A stretch of 64,000 nucleotides of DNA, taken from contig JBCFYV010011135.1 in NCBI GenBank assembly GCA_039000515.1, positions 24,475,139 through 24,539,138 on the forward strand, written 5' to 3'. Position 1 is the first letter of the stretch. The number at the start of each line of letters is the position of its first letter. Of this stretch, positions 55,822-64,000 are shown piece after piece. Origin of the DNA: Timema cristinae. Lineage: Eukaryota; Arthropoda; Insecta; Phasmatodea; Timematidae. The position numbers and the translations under genes are program-made. Below the pieces are notes generated by a model, which was given only the letters and a program-made list of their open reading frames with translations, had not been told where the DNA came from and searched no databases.

Positions 55822-56077
55822 TAGCACCGCGTCTTACTACCCGTTCGGATTATACGCTTTAAGTACTAATTACGCTAATGGATTAGGAATTAGGAAGGTT
55901 GAATTAGAGAAAGTGAACCCACATTTGCGTGGAGGGAGAGTGGAAAACCATTTAGGAAAAACCACCCCCAGTTCACCCGACCGAGATTCGAACCTCGATC
56001 TCCCCGTCCTCAGCAGTCGAGCTCAACACGACAAGCGCGTAAGCCAACTATGCCACCGGGGCGGGTAATTGGTTATT
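55772..56077 (-). repeat. SINE-B copy with 11-bp TSD
   Basis: Insertion 55783-56066 with a long ATT tail. The TSD AATTGGTTATT is at 55772-55782 and 56067-56077. The 162-codon frame across this site (55580-56068) arises from host plus SINE and is not a gene. Confidence 0.95.
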
Positions 56078-56296
56078 CTTTTCTCAATACTTGGGGCTAC
56101 CAAATTCAAAAGCAAGTCAAAATTAATTTAAATAAATTTAAAACAATTAAACAAATTTGTCCGGATAATATTCCAAATCTTTTACAGAACGCCAGTGACT
56201 AAGGTTCACATTCATATTATTGTAAGGGTGAACACTATAAACGTCTTCGCAGCCTTTTTCTCACAACGCATGCTACAACAATGTCCTCCTCTGATG

Positions 56297-56338
56297 ATGA
56301 TGATGATGATTATTATTATTATTATTATTATTATTATG
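56297..56338. repeat. (GAT)n(ATT)n microsatellite
   Basis: GATGAT units followed by TTATTA units, not attached to a SINE body. Confidence 0.85.
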
Positions 56339-56436
56339 ATTGGTTACATACCGTAAACTAATCATAAACTGGCGTTGTTTTGGTATAAACAGCCTTGTAA
56401 ACCAGTCACCCGGTGACTAGCAACTTTATATTAAGC

Positions 56437-56711
56437 AACACCAGTTGCTACCCGCCTCGGTGGCGTAGTTGGCTAACGCGCTAGTCGTGTTGAGCCCAAC
56501 TGCTGAGGACGGGGAGATCGAGGTTCGAATCTCGGTCGGGTGAACTCGGGGGTTGGTTTTTCCTAAATGGTTTTTACACGCAAATGCGGGTTCACTTCCT
56601 CTAATTCAACCTTCCCAATTCCTAATCCATTAGAGTAATTAGTACTTAAGGCGTATAACCCGAACGGGTAGTAAGACGCGGTGCTAATATTATATTATAA
56701 CACCAGTTGCT
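56437..56711 (+). repeat. SINE-B copy with 13-bp TSD
   Basis: Insertion 56450-56698: ACCCGCCTCGGTGGCGTAGT, box B GGTTCGAATCTCGG and an intact tail. The TSD AACACCAGTTGCT is at 56437-56449 and 56699-56711, inside the right end of the surrounding DNA element. Best-preserved SINE-B here. Confidence 0.97.
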
Positions 56712-56749
56712 CTTTGTATGTACGTGGTCTTAGGTTATTTGAGAATATA

Positions 56750-57015
56750 TACAATTTTTTTTTAATCTATCGTCGCAACAACTTTATTGAAGGTCTGGGG
56801 GGGAGGGGGGGGGACTAAAGACAAAGTGAGAGGGAAAGGGCCGGAGAGGAGGGTTTAGACAGGAAACTCCCAACACCCGATTTGGTCAGTCCGGGCCAAA
56901 TTTAGACGACGTTAGAAAGGGGGATTGAATTTTGTAGTTTTTAGGTCAAATCTAATTGAACGAGGACACACCTTCCATTTACCAGGCCGCAAACAAGTAC
57001 CGGTACACAAGTGTT
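56750..57015. other. Unassigned G-rich sequence
   Basis: G-runs at 56799-56813. Nothing else recognised. Confidence 0.35.
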
Positions 57016-57017
57016 AA

Positions 57018-57403
57018 CTTAAGGTGGGAGCGTAGCGTAGATTACACAAGAGCATGTCAAGACATTTTTTTTGCAGTTTTCATAACAAATCATATTTTTT
57101 GTTCGAAATAAATCAAATATTGTTCCAGTAAAAACATAACATTTAATTTTCTTCACAAGGTGATATCAACAGTTGTTGAATATCTATCATGAGCATTGCG
57201 GTATTAGACGAGAAACTTTTTAAATAAAGAGAAAAAGTTGTCATTAAATTGAAATATATTCAACAAATGTTGATATCAGCACGTGAAGAAAATTATGCTT
57301 ACGTTTCTACTGGAGAAATATTTGATTTATTTTGAGCAATAAAAGTTTTAGTAAAATAACTGCAAAAAACACTGACTTTTCTAGAGTCCCTCACACTACC
57401 ACC
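57018..57403. mobile_element. TTAA-type palindromic MITE, copy g (both ends)
   Basis: Left TTAAGGTGGGAGCGTAGC, right CTACCACCTTAA. With the mirrored core (GGTGATATCAACAGTTGTTG and AACAAATGTTGATATCAGCA) this defines the family: about 385 bp, GGTGGGAG termini and TTAA at each end. TTAA target sites suggest a piggyBac-type mobiliser. Confidence 0.9.
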
Positions 57404-57890
57404 TTAAAGTGGAAAAACAACTCGGTACACCCACCAGGAATCGAACTCCGAACATATAGTCACCAGCCAGACAAGATGCGTGCCAACCGAAGAGGGTTTG
57501 ATACAATGACAAAAGCTAAAATGAAACAGCTTTTTATCTAACTAATCATAAATCAAACTTTTAAAAATATATTATATTCAAAATATATTCAGTATGTGAT
57601 AAACTTTAGTATGATTACACTTATATGTTTAGCAAAGACCATTCACTGGGGAAGCGATAAGAAAAAATAGTGAGTGTATAAACTAGTTTTTACGATTATG
57701 TTGTACTGTTTATTTTAACTAGTTCTCTTTGAGAATGGTCTTATATAACTTTTAATTCTACTTTCATTGGCATTTTAATATTTTTTATTCTACTTTTTCT
57801 TGTACTTGTAAATTTGCGGGACCTGAAATTCTGCAACTCTGAGCTATGGCCATAGGATAAATCAGTAGTCTTCCGTCTGCACGCTCAAAA
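57404..57890. other. Unassigned sequence with a tRNA-like scrap
   Basis: In reverse, 57420-57495 holds GGAGTTCGATTCCTGG (T-arm-like). Otherwise nothing recognised. Confidence 0.3.
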
Positions 57891-57891
57891 T

Positions 57892-59156
57892 GCAACACCA
57901 ACAAATATAGCCATGCTTATCCTCCTCCACAAAAAGCAACACCAACAAAGATAACCATGCTTATCCTCCTCCACAAAAGCAACACCAACAAATATAACCA
58001 TACTTATCATCCTCTACAAAAAGCAACACCAACAAATATAGCCATGCTTATCCTCCTCCACAAAAAGCAACACCAACAAAGATAACCATACTTATCCTCC
58101 TCCACAAAAAGCAACACCAACAAATATAACCATACTTATCATCCTCTACAAAAAGCAACACAACAAAGATAACCATGCTTATCCTCCTCCACAAAAAGCA
58201 ACACCAACAAATATAACCATACTTATCATCCACTACAAAAAGCAACACCAACAAATATAGCCATGCTTATCCTCCTCCACAAAAAGCAACACCAACAAAG
58301 ATAACCATACTTATCCTCCTCCACAAAAAGCAACACCAACAAATATAACCATACTTATCATCCTCTACAAAAAGCAACACCAACAAAGATAACCATGCTT
58401 ATCCTCCTCCACAAAAAGCAACAACAAAGATAACCATGCTTATCCTCCTCCACAAAAAGCAACAACAAAGATAGCCATGCTTATCCTCCTCCACAAAAAG
58501 CAACAACAAAGATAACCAAGCTTATCCTCCTCCACAAAAAGCAACAACAAAGATAACCATGCTTATCCTCCTCCACAAAAAGCAACAACAAAGATAACCA
58601 TGCTTATCCTCCTCCACAAAAAGCAACAACAAAGATAACCAAGCTTATCCTCCTCCACAAAAAGCAACAACAAAGATAACCATGCTTATCCTCCTCCACA
58701 AAAAGCAACACCAACAAAGATAACCATACTTATCCTCCTCCACAAAAAGCAACACCAACAAATAACCATACTTATCATCCTCTACAAAAAGCAACACCAA
58801 CAAAGATAACCATGCTTATCCTCCTCCACAAAAAGCAACACCAACAAATATAACCATACTTATCATCCACTACAAAAAGCAACACCAACAAATATAGCCA
58901 TGCTTATCCTCCTCCACAAAAAGCAACACCAACAAAGATAACCATACTTATCCTCCTCCACAAAAAGCAACACCAACAAATATAACCATACTTATCATCC
59001 TCTACAAAAAGCAACACCAACAAAGATAACCATGCTTATCCTCCTCCACAAAAAGCAACAACAAATATAACCATGCTTATCCTCCTCCACAAAAAGCAAC
59101 ACCAACAAAGATATCCATGGTTATCCTCCTCTACTAAAAGCAACGCCAACAAAGAC
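57892..59156. repeat. 44/41-bp satellite, about 29 copies
   Basis: The unit is GCAACACCAACAAAGATAAC then CATGCTTATCCTCCTCCACA AAAA. A central run (58420-58680) has the 41-bp form GCAACAACAAAGATAACC. A block with the rare ATCATCCACTAC variant occurs at 58231 and again at 58868, 637 bp apart. Confidence 0.98.
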
Positions 59157-59515
59157 GACAAGCCGCCTCTCAACAATTCCCACGGTGTGTTATTTATTAA
59201 CGAGCTTGTCATAATCTCCACTTCCTCAACAAATGGCCGAGAAAGGTTGCACAGCGTGGAGACCACCTTTTATTTACGAGCTGGGCAAGGTCTCCGCGAT
59301 AGTCGAACCCAGGACATTAAGAGTTAATTAGAAGCTGTAGGAGTCTCTTTAACGACCCCCCACACTGATGCGCCTTTTACTGCCGACCTTGACCCTTATT
59401 TTATAACCCTTTCCCTAACTCAGGGCGTGGATAGAAGGCGGTTAGGGCATTAGGAACTCATTAGTTTTAGTTTGGAGTACTAAACACCCACATTGTTAAC
59501 ATAATATATCACTGC
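59157..59515. other. Unassigned sequence
   Basis: No gene recognised. Confidence 0.35.
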
Positions 59516-59517
59516 AC

Positions 59518-59826
59518 GACTTACAAACTAGCTTAACGTAGGACAGTACTTCTGATATGACACATCTAACCTAGCTTATATGTATTTACTAAATTGATAT
59601 AATGACTTACAAACTAGCTTAACATAGGACAGTACTTCTGATATGACACAATCAGCTCTAGCTTATATATATATTTACTAAATTGGTATCAGGACTTACA
59701 AACTAACTTAACCTAGGACAGTGCTTCTGATATGACACATCTAACCTAGCTTATATGTATTTACTAAATTGATATAATGACTTACAAACTAACTTATCGT
59801 AGAACAGTACTTCTGATATGACACAA
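59518..59826. repeat. ~87-bp tandem repeat, three and a half copies
   Basis: GACTTACAAACTAGCTTAAC starts at 59518, 59604, 59693 and 59779 (86, 89, 86 bp). Each unit continues TACTTCTGATATGACACA and TATTTACTAAATTGATATAA. Tight array of the family also at 20.4 and 51.1 kb. Confidence 0.95.
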
Positions 59827-59927
59827 ACTGAATCATCCATAGCTCCTGGATTTTTACTAGACTCCAGATCATCGCTGAGGGAACTACAGGTCTTATGTTG
59901 AACCGCTTTATCTTCGCTCTCACTCAG

Positions 59928-60198
59928 CGTGGTCATATCAACAGTTGTTGAATATCTGTCATGACCATAGCGGTATTAGATGAGAAACTTTTTAAATGAA
60001 GAGAAAAAGTCGCCATTAAATTCCACAACACCACTGATAAGATATTCAAGAAATGTTGTGGTCACCATGTGAAGAAAATTAAATTCTATGTTTGTACTGG
60101 AGAAATATTTTATTAATTATGGTAACAACAAAAAAAATTGCCATAAAAACTGCAAAAAAAAAACACTGGCATTTCCTCGCATCCCAGTCCACCTCGAT
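59928..60198. mobile_element. TTAA-type MITE, copy h (left end missing)
   Basis: Begins at GGTCATATCAACAGTTGTTG in the core and proceeds to the right arm, ending CATTTCCTCGCATCCCAGTC then CACCTCG. The right TTAA has mutated. Confidence 0.8.
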
Positions 60199-60219
60199 TT
60201 TTCGTCCCCATCTATCTAT

Positions 60220-60416
60220 TTACAAGAGGAGCAATCCAATCCTTTGGCTGAAAAGAATCAAACCGCGCCAATCAGCTTCGATCCGTTCGTTACGCGACGA
60301 TTAATATGTCCGCCACAACCTGCCGGCGACGGTTTAACATTCATGTATTGTCCCCTCCTTTGTAAGACCACCCGCCGGCTCTATTCCTGTCTATCATTAC
60401 TCCGGAACAATAAGGC
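60220..60416 (+). other. Possible exon or promoter-proximal segment
   Basis: GC-richer single-copy DNA with GCGCCAATCAGC (CCAAT-like, 60267) that ends with a strong donor-like AAGGCTGGTAAGTGCC (GTAAGT at 60419). No recognisable peptide. A non-coding first exon is one reading. Confidence 0.2.
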
Positions 60417-60506
60417 TGGTAAGTGCCAAATAAGTCGGTCGGTGATGCAAGACAAACTTAAGCCTGGTTCACACCTGCATCAAATTCTCTTGTTTTGTTT
60501 TTTTAA

Positions 60507-60742
60507 TTTAGCACCGCGTCTTACTACCAGTTTGGCTTAAATACTAATTACGCTAATGGATTAGGAATTGGGAAGGTTGAATTTTAGAGGAAGTGATCCC
60601 GCATTTGCGTGGATGTAGAGTGGAAAACAATTTAGGGAACCCCAGTTCACCCGACCGAGATTCGAACCATGATCTCCCCGTCCTCAGCAGTCTAACTCGA
60701 CACGTAACTAGCGCGTTAGTTAACTACGCTACCGAGGCGGGT
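60507..60742 (-). repeat. SINE-B copy
   Basis: Reversed tail TTAGCACCGCGTCTTACTAC, head ending CTACCGAGGCGGGT. Small deletions in the tail (ACCAGTTTGGCTTAA). Confidence 0.92.
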
Positions 60743-60788
60743 ATCTCCGACATAGATCTTGGCTGGAACGGATGACGATAGTTGTTAT

Positions 60789-60884
60789 TTTAGCACCGAT
60801 TCTTATTAATCATTCGGGTTACACGCTTATGTACTAATTACCTGCGCTAATCATTTCAGGGATTAAGAAGGTTATATTAAGATG
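60789..60884 (-). repeat. SINE-C, 3' piece of a split copy
   Basis: TTTAGCACCGATTCTTATTA to GGTTATATTAAGATGAAAA. It resumes at 61310 after an inserted element. Confidence 0.8.
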
Positions 60885-60890
60885 AAAATT

Positions 60891-61308
60891 TACAGGGACG
60901 CCCAGAGGGATGGAAGGGGGTAATTGCCCCCCCCCCCAAATAAAATTCTATAAATATTAGAAGTAGGTTAATCCCACGCTAAAAACAGTGCCTCCATTCA
61001 ACAGAGAGTTATAGAATATAACCTAATAAACTAATTATTAGCGCCCGCCACCTGCTGACTTTAGAGTTTATAGTTTGGCGCATGCGCGAGAAAGTCCTAC
61101 AGTATTCGCCATTCAAATCGTCAAGTTAAAGTGTCCACCCGCGAATTTGGATAAATTTGAAACATTTTTCTTATGTTGTGTCTTATTTACAGGAGACAAG
61201 TATTGCCTTAAAAGGCGTCTTTCAAGGCTTCAATTTAATGAATATTCCAGACCCCCGGGTCATCCCCCCCCCCCCCCCACTACAGAGAAAAATCGCACGG
61301 GTGCCCTT
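60891..61308. mobile_element. Probable hAT-like element inserted in SINE-C
   Basis: Left CAGGGACGCCCAGAGGG, right reversed CAAGGGCACCCGTGCG, imperfect inverted ends with C/G-runs beside both. It interrupts a SINE-C at its conserved GAAGTGTACCC region. The interior has GGCGCATGCGCGAGA at 61077, NRF1-like. The TSD is not clean. Confidence 0.5.
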
Positions 61309-61309
61309 G

Positions 61310-61477
61310 GAAGTGTAACCACATTTGCGTGGAGAAAGAGTTGAAAAACCATTTTGAAAAAAAACTACCCTCAGTACACCCAACCGAGATTCGAACCTCG
61401 ATCTCTTCGTCATCGGAAGTAGTTTAGTCTACTGCGAGAGTAGCGCCTTAGACCATACGGCCACCAAAAACGGGTAT
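61310..61477 (-). repeat. SINE-C, 5' piece of a split copy
   Basis: GAAGTGTAACCACATTTGCG, box B as GAGATTCGAACCTCG reversed, head ending CGGCCACCAAAAACGGG. Confidence 0.9.
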
Positions 61478-61504
61478 GTCGATACTTAACGATACAGTTA
61501 TAGC

Positions 61505-61570
61505 AGGGGTGAGCAAACTACGGCCCGCGAGACAAATATGGCCTGGCGGTGTGTTAAATCCAGACCGCAA
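61505..61570 (+). mobile_element. Single hAT-like terminus
   Basis: CAGGGGTGAGCAAACTACGG, CCCGCGAGACAAATATGGCC, a common hAT-type end. No matching opposite end was found in the window. Confidence 0.45.
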
Positions 61571-62105
61571 TATAAATAATTTAAATGTGTTTCATTGTGA
61601 TTTTTAAATAAAATATAAAACCATGTCAAAATCAACATTTCCAAACTTGATAAATCATGCCCAAAAATATATAGCAATGTATGCATCCTCATAATGATGC
61701 GAACAAGTGTTTTCAACCCAGTGGCGGGTCGTGAATTGCACGTGTAAGCTGCATTTGTTTAATCTGTACCTGGGAGATTGTTCACACTACTCAGTAGAAA
61801 AAAAACCTCATTGGTCAGGTGTCGAAGGGAATACAATCACGTGTGAAGCATTCAGAGCAGAGCATATGTATGATTGGTCAAATGGGGCCCCAGTGGGTGA
61901 AAACATATCACAGGTACAGTTTCAACAAGGTCTGCTTCCCTTTGCAACATTCCTCGACACGACACGACACTGTTTCAAACCATGAAACTTAGGTAACAAA
62001 AACCCGACTTACTGACGAGCATCAGTCTATGAACGAAATTAAAAACATACCAAGCCACTAAGGTATACATGATTATTAGACATACTCTATGTAATTAAAC
62101 TTATT
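61571..62105. other. Unassigned sequence
   Basis: CAGTGGCGGGTCGTGAATTG at 61720 looks like another DNA-element end without partner. A 92-codon frame (61707-61985) starts in it and has no known domain. Confidence 0.3.
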
Positions 62106-62108
62106 CAT

Positions 62109-62348
62109 ACCCACTTCGGTGGCCACGTGGCTTAAGGCGTCACTTTCGTAATAGACTAGACTGCCGATGACGGGAGTTCGGGATTCAATCCCTCTCGGGT
62201 GTACAGAAGTTTTTTCCCTGAATTGTTCCCACTCTATCTTTCCACGCGAATGCGGGAACACTTCTTCTAGATTCAACCTTCCAAATTCTTAACTAACTAG
62301 CATATAGACGTATAGCCCGAACGGGTTGTACAAAGCACTGTTAAAAAT
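62109..62348 (+). repeat. SINE-C copy, full length
   Basis: CCACTTCGGTGGCCACGTGG, box B GGATTCAATCC, tail AGCCCGAACGGGTTGTACAA ending CACTGTTAAAAA. Confidence 0.92.
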
Positions 62349-62574
62349 AACTTATTAATGTCAATTTATTTTTTGTGTTAATAATTTTTTTTATAGATTT
62401 TAAAGAAACATTAATGAATAAAACTATTTGGCAAGCACAAAAAAAAAATCATTTGGCCTTCATGTAATTAAGTTTGTACACCTCTGGCTAGGACCAAATT
62501 TCGGCTTAGCCAGTCTTCGTTTCGTCACGATCATTGATGCGACACACAATTTTCACCATTCCTATGTTCCCGAC

Positions 62575-62626
62575 CCACGACAATTGTGCGCCAATGCTTT
62601 TACCACTGAGCTAATCAGGATATATT
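62575..62626 (-). repeat. tRNA-like remnant
   Basis: In reverse, TCCTGATTAGCTCAGTGGTA (box A), similar to the remnant at 5.7 kb. The T-arm is decayed. Confidence 0.35.
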
Positions 62627-62903
62627 TAGAATATGATATTTGATGGAGTAATCCTCACTAAAAAGCATAAATAATAGCTTCGGCTATTTGATTCTTATAA
62701 ATGTAATTACTTTTTAAGGACTAAAACGGTTATTTCTCCTACTGACTGAAGCTAAACACGTCAATAAAAAATTATAAATCATACCAAATTTTAAATAGAT
62801 GGAAAACAGTAACTTTTCACTAAATTTATTGAACATGTAGGACTATGAAAATAGTAACTTAACTTTGTTGTCACTTACTTAATTATCCTTGGTTTATTGA
62901 TTA
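62627..62903. other. AT-rich sequence, nothing recognised
   Basis: No repeat unit or coding frame identified. Confidence 0.35.
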
Positions 62904-62908
62904 GTGCA

Positions 62909-62945
<37 letters not shown>

Positions 62946-63207
62946 GCACCACGTCTTACTACCCGTTTGGGTTATACGCACTTACGCTAATGTGTAATGG
63001 TAGGGTGATTGTGAAATGGAGGACCTACAATTTAACATGAAATCCGAACCACGGTGGAGGCCTGGCATTCCACACATTCACAAGATGTCTTGTCAGAGGT
63101 GAAGGAAGGGTTTGGTAATCAGATAAATCTGTGCCGGGACCAAGGATTAAACCCCGGAACCCAGCACAGAAGTCCGATACCTTACCCCTAGACCGTGCAG
63201 TCATTAT
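62904..63207 (-). repeat. SINE-A copy, short subfamily, with TSD
   Basis: Long ATT tail from 62910, body with CACAAGATGTCTTGTC, ending at CCCCTAGACC. The flanks GTGCAATTATTAT and GTGCAGTCATTAT match at 11 of 13. Confidence 0.9.
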
Positions 63208-63450
63208 AGATTTAGTATATGTTGTAGTATGGCTAGAACCGGAATTTGAGAGCTAAGGTGGATGGGAAATAAACTAATAGCTATCGTTGGGCAATTTAGT
63301 GCAAAACTGTAACTTTAAGTAATTAAAGTGTTGATAGGTAGTCAAATATCTTAAAAGAATTATTAAAAATTATAATTTTAAAGCAACTTATAAAAAAAAT
63401 GGCGAATGCACATGAATTGAGATTTTTAAATATAAGAAATTAAAGAAAAC

Positions 63451-63719
63451 AACATCGTATTCGGACTTCTGTGCTAGGGTCCGGGGTTCAATCCTCGGCC
63501 CCGGCACAAATGTATCTGATTAACAAACCCCTTCCTTCACATCTGACAAGACATCTTGTGAATGTGGGGAATGTCAGGCCTCCACCGTGGTTCGGAGTCC
63601 ACGTTAAACTGTAGGTCCTCCATTTCATCTCACAATCACCCTACCATTACACATTAGCGTAAGTGCGTATAACCCGAACGTTTAGTAAGACCGGTGCTAA
63701 TAATAATAATATCGTATTT
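63451..63719 (+). repeat. 5'-truncated SINE-A, short subfamily, with 11-bp TSD
   Basis: Insertion 63462-63708 from CGGACTTCTGTGCTAGGG to the AAT tail. The flanks AACATCGTATT and AATATCGTATT differ at one base. It carries GACATCTTGTGAATGTGG. Confidence 0.92.
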
Positions 63720-64000
63720 CATCGATAGTAGCGCTAATGCATTTGTCAGAGAAGTTAAAACTGTTTCCCCTTATCCCTAGAGAGATCCAATACCATGGGT
63801 GCGACTATCTATGAGCTGATGACGCGATAACCAAATAAAACAAAAGAATCGAGAAGCGCACCGGAGAGTAAAATAAACAGGAGACAACAGCTAACGCATG
63901 ATCAAAAAGGATCCGCTAAAAATTTACCCACAGTGTTCTTAAATCACTGTCTTTACAGTCATTCTTCACAACCATTTCAAAAATAACTATTGAAACTGGA
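63720..64000. other. Unassigned right edge
   Basis: Nothing recognised in the last 280 bases. Confidence 0.35.

Larger units (their letters stand above)
54903..56729. mobile_element. Probable DNA element with ~29-bp inverted ends
   Basis: Left ACCGCGTACATAAAGAGAGC then AACTGGTG. The reverse of the right end reads ACCACGTACATACAAAGAGC then AACTGGTG. Inside lie AACGGAAACGC direct repeats (54933-54965), GTGACGAG/GTTGC words and two SINE-B copies. Without the SINEs it is about 1.25 kb. Superfamily unassigned; the left end abuts a SINE-C. Confidence 0.5.

Noticed and set aside
55580..56068. 162-codon open frame with a poly-Leu tract
   Set aside because: Runs from DNA-element sequence through an (ATT)n tail into a SINE-B; the poly-Leu is the tail translated.
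60088..60540. 150-codon open frame
   Set aside because: Starts in a MITE arm and crosses unrelated sequence to a SINE-B tail; no recognisable protein.
1..64000. An undescribed multi-gene or defence system
   Set aside because: No adjacent intact genes of any kind; all protein traces are fragments of mobile elements.

Overview
This window is eukaryotic, AT-rich and almost entirely repeats. I find no intact protein-coding gene, rRNA, CRISPR array, operon or other prokaryotic feature. The only protein traces I accept are remnants of mobile elements: the C-terminal end of a LINE reverse transcriptase (about 31.76-31.95 kb, minus strand), the start of an LTR-retrotransposon gag (53.27 kb) and a probable mariner/IS630-type transposase C-terminus (17.3 kb). 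The host is probably an invertebrate animal and perhaps an arthropod. The hints are many tRNA-derived SINEs, short palindromic MITEs, RTE-like LINE ends of the kind common in arthropods, and a degenerate AGGTT/TTAGG-like tract at 31.58 kb. Nothing here fixes the species.

The dominant repeats are three SINE families with different tRNA-like heads but one common 3' end (TAACCCGAACGGGTAGTAAG, then GCGGTGCTAA and AAT repeats or poly-A). The family names are mine. SINE-A has a Glu-like head (box A TGGTCTAGGGG, box B GGTTCAATCC). SINE-B has a head with box A TGGCGTAGTTGG and box B GGTTCGAATC. SINE-C has a Leu-like head (GGTGGCCGCATGGTCTAAGG). I count about 16 A, 6 B and 14-15 C copies or fragments. 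At least ten have target-site duplications (TSDs) of about 9-14 bp that I could read directly, as expected for LINE-driven retroposition.

DNA elements form the second layer. There are about eight copies of a palindromic MITE bounded by TTAA, three copies of a near-perfect hairpin MITE flanked by TA (47.2, 49.0, 52.0 kb), a pair of about 820-bp elements (21.7 and 53.5 kb), and several hAT-like elements recognised by paired termini. The clearest is 31956-33395, which has a perfect 8-bp duplication TCATATAT and splits the LINE reverse transcriptase remnant. Insertions are nested; the deepest nest is at 9.6-11.8 kb.

Tandem arrays form the third layer: 64-bp (2.9 kb), 43-bp (13.3 kb), 90-bp (16.0 kb), about 90-bp (20.4 kb), 74-bp (34.0-36.0 and 37.5-38.0 kb), 63-bp (36.7 kb), 34-bp (38.5-39.4 kb), 67-bp (39.6 kb), 129-bp (42.2-46.7 kb, about 34 copies), 44/41-bp (57.9-59.2 kb) and about 87-bp (59.5 kb). 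Several show higher-order block duplication. The long open frames of the 42-46 kb array exist because 129 is divisible by three, and I do not regard them as genes.

Between repeats lie a few single-copy, less AT-rich stretches that could hold promoters or non-coding exons: 4.1-4.4, 24.2-24.5, 36.05-36.36, 47.57-47.7 and 60.2-60.45 kb. They are reported as candidates only. I found no evidence of a new multi-gene system. The most informative content is the insertion chronology, the tail shared by three SINE families and the satellite structure.
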